Shown piece by piece: positions 1 to 7,868 of a stretch of DNA of 64,000 nucleotides. Source of the stretch: JADZAI01 sp047602465 (lineage in GTDB: Bacteria; Pseudomonadota; Alphaproteobacteria; Micropepsales; Micropepsaceae); NCBI GenBank assembly GCA_047602465.1, contig JASGHF010000001.1, positions 434,001 to 498,000 on the forward strand. Direction: 5' to 3'. The position numbers and the translations under genes are program-made. Under the pieces are notes generated by a model. That model worked only from the letters and a program-made list of their open reading frames with translations, made no database searches and was not told the origin of the DNA. Position 1 is the stretch's first letter; every line of letters begins with the position of its first letter.

Positions 1-1130
1 TCGGCCCCGGACAGGCCCTGGCCGCCGCCGAAGCCGTCGCGTTGGCCGGTGTCGGCGACAAGACTGTTCTCCGCCAGGCCCTGTTCGCGACCCTCGTCAC
101 CCGCCGCGATCAGATCGCCCTGTTCGACCAGGCGTTCGAACTCTTCTGGCGCGATCCCCGGCTTGGCGACCGCGCCATGGCCATGCTGATACCGCTGATG
201 AAGCCGGAGGCCGAGCCTGCCAGGGCGGCGGGCGCGCGCCGCCTTGCCGAAGCGCTGAGCGCGGGTCAGACCGTGCCTGAGCGCCGCGAAACCGATATCG
301 ACATCGACATGACGCTTACCGCCTCCGCTGACGAGATCCTTCGCACCAGGGATTTCGAGCAGATGAGCGCTGAAGAAATCGCACGCGCCCGCACGCTTGT
401 CGCGCGCCTGCCGCTCGACATCGCCGCCCACCCGACGCGCCGCCTTGCGCCCGCCGCCCATGGCCCGCGCATCGACATGCGCCGCACCCTGCGCGCCAGC
501 ATCCGCGAAGGCGGCGACGTCATCGACCTCAAGCGCGCGCGCCGGCGCGAACGCCCGCCGCCGGTCGTCGCCCTCTGCGATATCTCCGGCTCGATGAGCC
601 GCTATGCCCGCGTCTTCCTGCATTTCCTCCATGCGCTCACCGAACAGCGCCGACGGCGCGGCCAGCGCATCGAGACTTTCGTGTTCGGCACACGCCTCAC
701 CAACGCCACCCGCGCGCTGCGCCACCGCGATATCGATGAAGCGCTCGACACGATCGGCCGCGATGCGGGCGACTGGGGTGGCGGCACGCGGATCGGCGCG
801 GCGATCCGCGAATTCAACTATCGCTGGTCGCGCCGCGTGCTGGGTCAGGGCGCCATCGTCCTGCTCATCACCGATGGTCTCGACCGCGACGATTCCGGTG
901 CGCTGGAGGTCGAGGCCGCCCGGCTCGCCCGCTCCTGCCGCGAACTGATCTGGATGAACCCGCTGCTGCGCTATGCCGCCTTCCAGCCAAAGGCCGCGGG
1001 CATCCGCGCCTTGCTGCCGCACGCCGACCGTTTCCTGCCCCTCTACAACATCGCGACCCTGTCAGACCTCGCCGCCGAGCTTGCCGGGACGGCGCGGAAG
1101 GCCCATCTCGAACATCGACGTTCTGCTTGA
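1..1130 (+). CDS. VWA domain protein, CoxE-like (5' end missing)
   Basis: The reading frame is open from the left edge, and the residues before the first possible start (TTG at 42) match the family, so the gene begins outside the window. The C-terminal half is a von Willebrand factor A domain with a MIDAS motif: DISGS near 577-591, then a later ITDG loop. CoxE-type proteins work with an AAA+ ATPase (CoxD) in maturation of the active site of CO dehydrogenase and related molybdenum hydroxylases in the cytoplasm. The next genes (XdhC parts and a molybdopterin/MocA-like fusion) serve the same cofactor, which supports the call. The partner ATPase and the hydroxylase subunits would be expected to the left. 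CoxE could equally be called a generic VWA protein, but context favours cofactor maturation. Confidence 0.85.
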   Translation, partial: GPGQALAAAEAVALAGVGDKTVLRQALFATLVTRRDQIALFDQAFELFWRDPRLGDRAMAMLIPLMKPEAEPARAAGARRLAEALSAGQTVPERRETDIDIDMTLTASADEILRTRDFEQMSAEEIARARTLVARLPLDIAAHPTRRLAPAAHGPRIDMRRTLRASIREGGDVIDLKRARRRERPPPVVALCDISGSMSRYARVFLHFLHALTEQRRRRGQRIETFVFGTRLTNATRALRHRDIDEALDTIGRDAGDWGGGTRIGAAIREFNYRWSRRVLGQGAIVLLITDGLDRDDSGALEVEAARLARSCRELIWMNPLLRYAAFQPKAAGIRALLPHADRFLPLYNIATLSDLAAELAGTARKAHLEHRRSA

Positions 1131-1140
1131 GGATTCGCCC

Positions 1141-1458
1141 ATGAACGACGACCGCGTGCTGGAACAGGCCGAGGCCTGGATCGCCGAAGGCCGCAAGGTT
1201 GCGCTCGCGACCGTCGTGAAGACGTGGGGGTCGGCCCCCCGTCCGGCCGGCAGCCAGCTCGCCATCAACGACACCGGCGCATTCGTCGGCTCGGTTTCCG
1301 GCGGCTGCATCGAAGGCGCCGTCGCCGCCGAAGCGCAGGCGATCATGAAATCCGGCGAGGTGGTCACGCTCCATTTCGGCGTCAGCAACGAACAGGCATG
1401 GGACATCGGCCTCGCCTGCGGCGGCGAAATCGAGGTCTTCGTGGAGCGCGTCGCTTGA
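1141..1458 (+). CDS. XdhC family protein, N-terminal (CoxI-type) half
   Basis: A 105-residue protein starting at ATG 1141, ten bases after the CoxE-like stop. It holds only the N-terminal XdhC/CoxI domain: the ATVVKTWGSAPRPAGS segment and the SGGCIEGAV loop with its conserved cysteine, then a second cysteine in GLACGG. XdhC binds molybdenum cofactor, protects it and promotes its sulfuration before insertion into xanthine dehydrogenase-type enzymes. In many bacteria this domain and the Rossmann domain form one protein of about 250-330 residues. Here they are encoded by two overlapping genes. Confidence 0.88.
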   Translation: MNDDRVLEQAEAWIAEGRKVALATVVKTWGSAPRPAGSQLAINDTGAFVGSVSGGCIEGAVAAEAQAIMKSGEVVTLHFGVSNEQAWDIGLACGGEIEVFVERVA

Positions 1459-2138
1459 AGCTCGCCAGTCTGAAAGCCCTGACCGCTGCGCGCGCAACGG
1501 GGCGCGAAATCGCCATGGCCACGCTGCTGTCAACGGGCGAGGAACGGGTCATCGACCTGACCCAACCGCCCCAGGACGATCTCGACGCCCTCGCCGTCCG
1601 CGCCGCCGGCCGCGACGAAAGCGGTCCCGCCGAGTTCCAGGGCGAGACCTGGTTCATCAATGTCTTCAACCCGCCGGTCGCCCTGGTCATCGTCGGCGCC
1701 GTCCATATCGCCCAGCCGCTCAGCCGCATGGCGGCGGCCCTCGGTTGGCGCGTCAACGTGATCGACCCGCGCACCGCCTTCGCCAGCGAAGCCCGTTTTC
1801 CCGGCGTCCCGCTGTCGCATGACTGGCCGGACGCCGCGCTCGTCAGTATCGGCGTCACCAGCCGCACGGCCGTCGTGACGCTGACCCATGACCCGAAACT
1901 CGACGATCCCGCCCTGCAGGAGGCGCTCCGCAGCCGCGCTTTCTATGTCGGTGCGCTCGGCTCGCGAAAGACCCACGCCGCCCGCCTCGCACGCCTCGAA
2001 GCCGCCGGCTTCAGCGAAGACGCGATCAGCCGCATCCGCGGACCCGTCGGACTCAGCATCCATGCGCGCACGCCCGCCGAAATCGCTGTCTCGATTCTCG
2101 GCCAGATCGTCGAAACGCTCCGCGCAGGCGCCAGGTGA
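1455..2138 (+). CDS. XdhC family protein, C-terminal Rossmann half
   Basis: The likely start is TTG 1455, inside a TTGA overlap with the stop of the preceding half. ATG 1515 is the only good alternative and would drop 20 residues. From TTG the product is 227 residues. The XdhC C-terminal Rossmann fold is recognisable from LVIVGAVHIAQPLSRMA, the VIDPRTAFA segment, ALTHDPKLDDPAL and YVGALGSRKTHAARL. With the upstream half it should form a complete XdhC/CoxI-like cofactor chaperone. The following gene overlaps by four bases (GTGA), so the three genes are probably translationally coupled. Confidence 0.87.
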   Translation: MKLASLKALTAARATGREIAMATLLSTGEERVIDLTQPPQDDLDALAVRAAGRDESGPAEFQGETWFINVFNPPVALVIVGAVHIAQPLSRMAAALGWRVNVIDPRTAFASEARFPGVPLSHDWPDAALVSIGVTSRTAVVTLTHDPKLDDPALQEALRSRAFYVGALGSRKTHAARLARLEAAGFSEDAISRIRGPVGLSIHARTPAEIAVSILGQIVETLRAGAR

Positions 2139-3745
2139 AATTCGGGCCTCTCCCCACGCGTGAAGCCGCGGGCGCCATTCTCGCGCACGGCCTGCGTCAC
2201 GACGGCAAGTCGCTGAAGAAAGGCCATCGTCTGACCGTGGCCGACATCGAAGCGCTGTCCGCCGCAGGCATCGGGAGCCTCATCGTCGCAAAACTCGACC
2301 CCGACGACGTCCCTGAAGACGAAGCCGCCGCCTTGCTGGCCGAAGCGCTCGCGGGCGACGGCGTCAGGGTCGCCAGCGCCTTCACCGGACGCAGCAATCT
2401 CTACGCCAGCGTCTCCGGCGTCTTCACCGTCAAAGCGGGCGCTATCGACGCGATCAACGCCATCGACGAAGCCATCACCGTCGCCACCCTGCCCGCCTTC
2501 GACGCGGTCGAAACCCGCGCGATGCTGGCGACCATCAAGATCATTCCTTACGCCGTGAAGCGCGCCTCGCTCGATGCGGCGCTGTCGCTCGCGCGCGCGC
2601 TCGGCCCGGTCGTCGAAGTATCTCCCTATCGCGCGCTGAAGATCGGCCTCATCTCCACCGATCTCCCCGGCACCAAGCCCTCCCTGCACGACAAGAACCG
2701 GGTCACGCTCGAAACGCGCCTCAAGCCTGCCAGGGCCGGCATCGTCAGCTCGGAAATTGTCCCGCACACCTCCGGCGATGTCGCCGCCGCGATATCGTCG
2801 GCGCTCACGAACGGCGCGGAAGCCGTGCTGATCTATTCCGCCTCCGCCATCGCAGACCGCGCCGATGTCGTTCCGGCCGCGCTCATAGCCGCAGGCGGCG
2901 AGGTGATCCGGTTCGGCATGCCCGTCGATCCGGGCAATCTGCTCATGCTCGGGCGGCACGGCACGGTTCCGGTGATCGGCCTGCCCGGCTGCGCCCGTTC
3001 GCCCAAGCTCAACGGCTTCGACTGGGTGCTTCAGCGTCTCCTCGCCGGCCTCCCGGTCACAGGCGACGACATCGCCGCCATGGGCGTCGGCGGCCTTCTG
3101 AAAGAGATCGCATCGCGTCCCCAGCCTCGCGACGGCGCGGCGCAAGCCGCCCGCACCTCGCCCCGCATCGCCGCCATCGTCCTCGCCGCCGGACGCGGGC
3201 AGCGGATGGGCGCGACCAAACAGCTTGCCCGCATCGGCGCGCAGCCCATGGTCCGCCGCACCGCCGAGTCCGTGCGCGCGGCGCAGGTCGAGCAGGTCGT
3301 CGTCGTGACCGGCCACGAGGCCGAGGATGTCGGGGCGGCGCTGCGGGGCCTCGACGTCACGATCGTCCGCAACCCCGCATTCGCCGAAGGCCTCAGCACA
3401 TCGTTGCGCGCAGGGCTTGAGGCCCTGCCACCGCATTGCGACGCGGCGCTGATCGCGCTCGGCGACATGCCGGCGGTATCGGCCGCCGACATCGATCGCC
3501 TGATCGCCGCCTTCGACCCCGCAGAAGGCCGCTCCATCGTCGTCCCCATACATCAGGGCAAGCGCGGCAATCCGGTTCTGTGGTCGTCCGCCTACTTCCC
3601 CGAAATGACGGCTCTCACGGGCGATGCGGGCGCACGCAGGCTCCTCACCGACTATGCCGAAGCCGTGGTCGAGGTCGAACTCGGCCCCTCCGTCCTGACC
3701 GATATCGACACGCCGGCCGATCTCGCGGCATTCCAGACGCCATGA
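2135..3745 (+). CDS. Molybdopterin-binding / MocA-like nucleotidyltransferase fusion
   Basis: A 536-residue two-domain protein starting at GTG 2135 (GTGA overlap). Residues 1 to about 340 are MoeA/MogA-like, with the VIGLPGCARSPKLNGF segment typical of molybdopterin-binding folds. Residues about 348-536 form a MobA/MocA-type NTP transferase: VLAAGRGQRMG near the start, a following lysine, and the metal-binding GDMP motif. Fusions of this type are known beside xdhC genes. MocA transfers CMP to molybdopterin to make the dinucleotide cofactor used by xanthine/CO dehydrogenases, and that is the inferred reaction. The nucleotide specificity (CTP rather than GTP) is inferred from context. Confidence 0.85.
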   Translation: MKFGPLPTREAAGAILAHGLRHDGKSLKKGHRLTVADIEALSAAGIGSLIVAKLDPDDVPEDEAAALLAEALAGDGVRVASAFTGRSNLYASVSGVFTVKAGAIDAINAIDEAITVATLPAFDAVETRAMLATIKIIPYAVKRASLDAALSLARALGPVVEVSPYRALKIGLISTDLPGTKPSLHDKNRVTLETRLKPARAGIVSSEIVPHTSGDVAAAISSALTNGAEAVLIYSASAIADRADVVPAALIAAGGEVIRFGMPVDPGNLLMLGRHGTVPVIGLPGCARSPKLNGFDWVLQRLLAGLPVTGDDIAAMGVGGLLKEIASRPQPRDGAAQAARTSPRIAAIVLAAGRGQRMGATKQLARIGAQPMVRRTAESVRAAQVEQVVVVTGHEAEDVGAALRGLDVTIVRNPAFAEGLSTSLRAGLEALPPHCDAALIALGDMPAVSAADIDRLIAAFDPAEGRSIVVPIHQGKRGNPVLWSSAYFPEMTALTGDAGARRLLTDYAEAVVEVELGPSVLTDIDTPADLAAFQTP

Positions 3746-4170
3746 GCGAGGATCTCTACCAGAAGGCGCTGCTGCGCCTCGCGTCGTCGGCCCACGGCGC
3801 AGGCCGACTCGGCGAACCGTGCTGCTCCGCGCGCGCGGCCAACGCCATGTGCGGCGACAGCGTCATCTTCGACGCCCGCATCGACGCCGCCCGCCGCATC
3901 GACGCCGTCGCCAACGATCTGAAAGGCTGCGTCCTGGTCCAGGCCTCAGCTTCGCTGCTGGCGGCGCACGCCGCCGGGAAGACCGAGTCGGAAATCCGGT
4001 CGCTGCATGCCGATGTCGCTGCGATGCTGAATGGCGGCGACGCGCCGGCCGGCGACTGGTCCGCCTACGAGGTCTTCAAGCCGGCCGCCGCCTATCGCAG
4101 CCGGCACAGCTGCGTGCTGCTGCCGATCGAAGCGCTGATGTCGGCGCTCAAGGACTGTCAGCCGGCCTGA
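3742..4170 (+). CDS. Iron-sulfur cluster assembly scaffold (NifU/IscU-like)
   Basis: A 142-residue protein starting at ATG 3742 in an ATGA overlap with the MocA-like gene. It has the NifU N-terminal-type fold: an early cysteine pair in GEPCCSA, a CGDSV motif with an acidic residue after cysteine, a central GCVLVQASASLLA segment comparable to GC-AS-S of IscU, and a late SCVLLP cysteine. It would donate [2Fe-2S] clusters, fitting an operon for molybdenum hydroxylases, whose small subunits carry two such clusters. Its last 13 bases overlap the end of the convergent alpha-glucosidase gene. Confidence 0.75.
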   Translation: MSEDLYQKALLRLASSAHGAGRLGEPCCSARAANAMCGDSVIFDARIDAARRIDAVANDLKGCVLVQASASLLAAHAAGKTESEIRSLHADVAAMLNGGDAPAGDWSAYEVFKPAAAYRSRHSCVLLPIEALMSALKDCQPA

Positions 4171-5762
4171 CCGAAGAAGGCGGCGAAGGGCTTCAGCGTC
4201 AGCCCCGGCCCGCCGAAGCCCCAACCGCCCGGACCGAACTCGAACGGCGACACGGTCGACTGGCGCGGCAGCGCATAGGTCGCCGGCTCGCGCGACAGGT
4301 TGAAGACGCACAGCACCGTCTGCTCGGGCAGAATGCGATGGAACGCGAGCACCTGTTCGTTCGCTTCCAGGATCTCTATATCGCCCGTGATCAGCGCCGG
4401 GATTTCACGGCGCGCCTTGATGATGTCACGCGTGAAGTTGAGGACCGAGTCCGGATCGAGGCTCTGCACATCGGCCGCGTGTTCGGCATGAACCTTGTCG
4501 ACCGGCAGCCAGGGTTTCGCTGTCGAGAACCCGGCATTGGGCGCCGCCGCCGTCCACGGCATTGGCGTGCGCGCCGGGTCGCGTCCCTTGCTGAAGGGAA
4601 AATACAGCTCACCCACGGGGTCGCGCACTTCGTCCTGCGAAATGGCGCCGTTGCCGAGGCCCAGCTCCTCGCCCTGATACATCAGGACCGTGCCTTTCAA
4701 CGACATCAGCAGCGTGATCGCCGATTTCGCCAGCGCATCGTCGCGCTTGCCGCCGCCGAAGCGCGAGACGGTGCGCGCAACGTCGTGGTTGGAGAAGGTC
4801 ACGCATGGCCATACATGCGGCCGCTCCTTCAGGAAGCGGTAATACGCCGCGAAGATCGCCGGGCTGTAGGTCCGGTCATCCAGGAAGGTGAAGGTGTAAC
4901 CGGAATGGAGGCCATGGGTCTGGCCGACATACTCACCGATCAGCCCCGGCTCTTCCGAAAACTCCCCGAAGACGAACCGGTCCTCAAATCCTTCGACAGC
5001 GGCGCGCACCTCGTCGAGCGCCTTGCGGTTCTCGGGCAGGTTCGAATCGTAAATGCGCTTCTGCATGTTCGGGGCATGGGCCCAGTGATGCGGCCCGCGC
5101 AGGTTCGGCGGGATCGCCGGATTGTCGCGCAGCTTGTCGTCATGCAGGAACGAGTTGGCGACATCGAGGCGGAAGCCGTCGACGCCCTTGCGCAGCCAGT
5201 GCCGCAACACCTCCAGCGCAGCGGCGCGCGCGTTCGGCTCGCGCCAGTTCAGCTTCGGCTGCGACTTCAGGAATTTGTGGAAATAGTATTTCCGCCGCGC
5301 CGGATGGTACGACCACGCCGGCCCGCCGAAGACGCTGAGCCAGTTGTTCGGCGGCCCGCCATCGTCCTTGGCGTCGGCCCATACGAACCAGTCGGTCTTG
5401 CGCCCCTCCTCGCCTTTCAGGCTCTCGGCGAACCAGTCATGGCGTTCGGAGGTATGGGCCAGAACCTCATCGAGGATCAGCTTGATGCCGCGCGCGCGCA
5501 TGCCGCCCGACAGGGCATCGAAGGCGGCCATGCCGCCCATTTCGGCCGCGACATCGTTGAAGTCGCTGACATCGTAGCCGAAATCCTTGTTCGGCGTCGG
5601 ATGGATGGGCGACAGCCATACGGCGTCCGGCCCCAGCTCCTTCAGATAGTCCAGCTTCGAGGCGATGCCGGGCAGATCGCCGACACCGTCCCCGTCGCTG
5701 TCACAGAAGCTGCGCGGGTAGATCTGATAGACGACGGCCCCTTTCCACCATGGGGCAGTCAT
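4158..5762 (-). CDS. Alpha-glucosidase, GH13 family
   Basis: A 534-residue glycoside hydrolase family 13 enzyme that cleaves alpha-glucosidic bonds of malto-oligosaccharides or sucrose/trehalose-type sugars. The N-terminus (VVYQIYPRSF, then DGVGDLPGI) is typical of oligo-1,6-glucosidase/alpha-glucosidase members. Conserved regions are visible in order: GFRLDVAN with the nucleophile Asp, FGEF with the acid/base Glu, and FSNHDV with the transition-state Asp. No signal peptide is visible, so it is likely cytoplasmic. No sugar transporter or regulator lies next to it, so substrate choice is open. It ends four bases beyond the clpP-like start on the same strand and overlaps the convergent scaffold gene. 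Confidence 0.9.
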   Translation of the reverse strand: MTAPWWKGAVVYQIYPRSFCDSDGDGVGDLPGIASKLDYLKELGPDAVWLSPIHPTPNKDFGYDVSDFNDVAAEMGGMAAFDALSGGMRARGIKLILDEVLAHTSERHDWFAESLKGEEGRKTDWFVWADAKDDGGPPNNWLSVFGGPAWSYHPARRKYYFHKFLKSQPKLNWREPNARAAALEVLRHWLRKGVDGFRLDVANSFLHDDKLRDNPAIPPNLRGPHHWAHAPNMQKRIYDSNLPENRKALDEVRAAVEGFEDRFVFGEFSEEPGLIGEYVGQTHGLHSGYTFTFLDDRTYSPAIFAAYYRFLKERPHVWPCVTFSNHDVARTVSRFGGGKRDDALAKSAITLLMSLKGTVLMYQGEELGLGNGAISQDEVRDPVGELYFPFSKGRDPARTPMPWTAAAPNAGFSTAKPWLPVDKVHAEHAADVQSLDPDSVLNFTRDIIKARREIPALITGDIEILEANEQVLAFHRILPEQTVLCVFNLSREPATYALPRQSTVSPFEFGPGGWGFGGPGLTLKPFAAFFGQAG

Positions 5763-5765
5763 GCC

Positions 5766-6404
5766 TTAGCCGACCTCGGCCAGGTTGCCGACGATCTTGC
5801 CGACGATGCCATAGGCCTTCGCCTCTTCCGGACCCATCCAGTAATTGCGCTCGGTATCGACATCGACCTTCTCGTAGGGCTGGCCGGTCTCGCGGGCGAT
5901 GATGCGGTTGATGCGCTGGCGCATCTTGATGATCTCTTCCGCCTCGATCTGGATATCGGAGGCCTGACCGCGCACGCCGCCCAGCGGCTGATGCAGCATG
6001 AAACGCGTGTTCGGCAGGCAGAAACGGTTCTCTTTCTTCGCGCCCAGGAAGATGTGCGCGCCGGCGCTGGCGACCCAGCCGGTGCCGATCATCAGCACGC
6101 GCGGCTTCACGAAGGTCAGCATGTCGTGGATCGTGTCGCCACTTTCCACGTGGCCGCCGGGGGAATTGATCAGCACCTTGATGTCGGCATCGCCGTCCGC
6201 CGAGAACGCCAGCAGCTGCGCCGAAACGCGCTCCGCCAACTTGTCGTTGATCTCGCCGAAGATCAGGATCGTGCGCGACTTGTAGAGCGCCTGGGCCACC
6301 GCCTGGAACGCCGGGGCGTCCGCGGGCTTCTCGTCCTTCTTGTCGCCTTCGTCCAGCATCCAGCTCACGCGCATCTCCACTACAGGCAGGGCCGTACCCC
6401 GCAT
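5766..6404 (-). CDS. clpP: ATP-dependent Clp protease proteolytic subunit, divergent ClpP
   Basis: A 212-residue serine peptidase of the ClpP family. NSPGG, the catalytic Ser in WVASAGAH, the catalytic His in MLHQPLGG and an Asp in DVDTER are all present. The serine motif differs from the usual AASMG, and the region after the Asp reads NYWMGPEEA, so this is a divergent paralog rather than the main housekeeping ClpP. The start is uncertain: ATG 6404, 6374 or 6359 are in frame, and none has a clear ribosome binding site. The charged DKKDEKP stretch just after the last candidate suggests the true N-terminus may lie at 6359. Confidence 0.85.
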   Translation of the reverse strand: MRGTALPVVEMRVSWMLDEGDKKDEKPADAPAFQAVAQALYKSRTILIFGEINDKLAERVSAQLLAFSADGDADIKVLINSPGGHVESGDTIHDMLTFVKPRVLMIGTGWVASAGAHIFLGAKKENRFCLPNTRFMLHQPLGGVRGQASDIQIEAEEIIKMRQRINRIIARETGQPYEKVDVDTERNYWMGPEEAKAYGIVGKIVGNLAEVG

Positions 6405-6515
6405 CGACGGCCCTAGAGATAGGGGGTCCGGGCGACTCGGGAAAGGCCGGGATTTCAGGAACGAGATATAGGGTCTCGGGCCGTTAACAGCCAGTTTTCC
6501 CGCATTTCCGCGGCT

Positions 6516-6917
6516 CTAGCCCGGAAATTCGGCAAACTGGGGCAAATCGTCGGTGATCTCGAACCACGGCGCCCTGGAGCCGACCATGATGTGCATCTGG
6601 GGCCGGATCGACGGCGGGTCAATCAGGGTGCCCATCGCGACATGCGCAAAGGCGTTCTCGCGCACCACCGAATAGAGCAGCGAGCCGCAGGCGGCGCAGT
6701 GGATATCGTGGGCGGCAACCGGATCGCCGACGATCAGCAGCGTCCCCGCGCCTTTGGTCACGGCGATCCGGTCAATCGCGATCCCCGCCAACGGCTTGAA
6801 AGCCGCGCCGGTGGTGCGGCGACACTGCGAGCAATGGCAGTTCATCGCATAGGCGAAGGCGTCATCGACCTCGTAGGCCACCGCGCCGCAATAGCATCCG
6901 CCTCTCAGCCGGTTCAC
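6516..6917 (-). CDS. GFA family protein (glutathione-dependent formaldehyde-activating fold)
   Basis: A 133-residue zinc-binding protein. The start is GTG 6917, with GGGAGG eight to ten bases upstream. The frame stays open to 7001, but that upstream part does not resemble the family. The GFA pattern is clear: GGCYCGAV, then NCHCSQCRRTTGAAF, then CAACGSLLYS, giving the cysteine sets that bind two zinc ions. The founding member (Gfa) speeds condensation of formaldehyde with glutathione, but most family members have unknown substrates. It lies directly downstream of the GNAT remnant and sirtuin, probably in one transcript. Confidence 0.85.
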   Translation of the reverse strand: MNRLRGGCYCGAVAYEVDDAFAYAMNCHCSQCRRTTGAAFKPLAGIAIDRIAVTKGAGTLLIVGDPVAAHDIHCAACGSLLYSVVRENAFAHVAMGTLIDPPSIRPQMHIMVGSRAPWFEITDDLPQFAEFPG

Positions 6918-6933
6918 GTCGCCGATCCTCCCG

Positions 6934-7101
6934 TCACAACAGCTTTTCCAGCAGCACGGTCGTGATCGCCTCGGGCCGCATCTGTGGCGCTCATGTGTCA
7001 CGAAAGGTTTCGCGCAGGATGGCGATCAGCGCGGCATGGTCGGCGGCGCACGCGGACCGGATCAGCAGCGGCGCAACCGGCCCCTGCCCGCCCCGCAGCA
7101 T
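6934..7101 (-). pseudogene. GNAT acetyltransferase N-terminal remnant with in-frame stop
   Basis: The ATG at 7101 overlaps the sirtuin stop (TGATG). The 36 residues that follow include IRSACAADHAALIAILRE, the usual first beta-strand and helix of a GNAT acetyltransferase. A TGA at 6991-6993 then stops the frame, yet the same frame continues as APQMRPEAITTVLLEKLL to a second stop at 6934. GNAT proteins commonly have Trp where the first TGA lies (DTW-P), so a TGG to TGA change is likely. The acetyl-CoA binding part is absent altogether, so the gene is both nonsense-mutated and truncated. The GFA gene starts just after it. Confidence 0.5.
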
Positions 7102-7868
7102 CAGTTCACCTTGGTCACGGCGCTCAGCACCGGCCCGATCTCGGCGTTGATGACGAGATCGGCGATATGATCGAGCTCGGTCTCCTCGCGGTTGAGGATG
7201 ACCAGAAATGCGCCATTGCGCTTGGCGTTGATGGGAATGCCGGCGGCCGGAAAGACCTGCAGCGACGACCCTATGGCGAGCATCAGGTCGCAGCTCAGCG
7301 CCGCGATATTCGCCCGCTCCATTTCCAGTTCCGGCATGGGCTGGCCGAACGAGATCGTCGCCGCCTTGATGATGCCGCCGCAGACGGTGCAGTCCGGCGC
7401 GTCGCCGCCGCTGTCGACCCACATGCGGCGCACCTCGTCATTCTCATAGCGCGCGCCGCAGGTCAGGCACTTGCAGAACCTGACCGTGCCGTGGACCTCG
7501 ATCAGCTTCTCCTCAGGCACGCCCGCGCGCTGGTGCAGCCCGTCGACATTCTGGGTGATGACTTCGCCAGCGATACCTTCAGCCACCAACCGCGCCACGG
7601 CGCGATGCCCGGCATTGGGTTCGGACTTCGCGATCGTGTCCTCGCCCTCGAAGCGGCGCTTCCACGCTTCCTGCCGCACTTCGCGCGAGCTGACGAAATC
7701 CTGAAACAGGATCGGCTTCATCCGGGTCCACAGCCCGCTGGGCGAGCGGAAATCGGGAATGCCGCTTTCGGTCGAAATGCCCGCCCCGGTGAAGATGCTG
7801 GCCCGGTCGCACGCCGCGATCATCTCGGCCAGGCGGTCGATCCCGTCCGCCTGCTCCACTCTGATCAC
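7101..7868 (-). CDS. NAD-dependent protein deacylase, sirtuin (Sir2/CobB type)
   Basis: A 255-residue sirtuin that removes acyl groups from lysines using NAD+. Motifs run in order: FTGAGISTESGIPDFRS (NAD binding), TQNVDGLH, the catalytic His in EVHGT, a zinc site with two CxxC pairs (CLTC and CTVC), then AIGSSLQVFPA. It starts at ATG 7868, overlapping the end of phnE2 by four bases, and its stop overlaps the start of the GNAT remnant. Bacterial sirtuin and GNAT enzymes often act as an opposing pair on metabolic enzymes such as acetyl-CoA synthetase. That pairing appears broken here. Confidence 0.92.
   Translation of the reverse strand: MIRVEQADGIDRLAEMIAACDRASIFTGAGISTESGIPDFRSPSGLWTRMKPILFQDFVSSREVRQEAWKRRFEGEDTIAKSEPNAGHRAVARLVAEGIAGEVITQNVDGLHQRAGVPEEKLIEVHGTVRFCKCLTCGARYENDEVRRMWVDSGGDAPDCTVCGGIIKAATISFGQPMPELEMERANIAALSCDLMLAIGSSLQVFPAAGIPINAKRNGAFLVILNREETELDHIADLVINAEIGPVLSAVTKVN

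Noticed and set aside
3819..6416. Very long plus-strand open frame opposite the alpha-glucosidase and clpP genes
   Set aside because: Arg/Gln-rich composition with no family resemblance; it is the antisense shadow of two well-recognised genes and arises from high GC content.
6942..7001. Upstream start for the GFA-family gene at 7001
   Set aside because: The extra 28 residues do not match the family, and GTG 6917 has a strong GGGAGG ribosome binding site.
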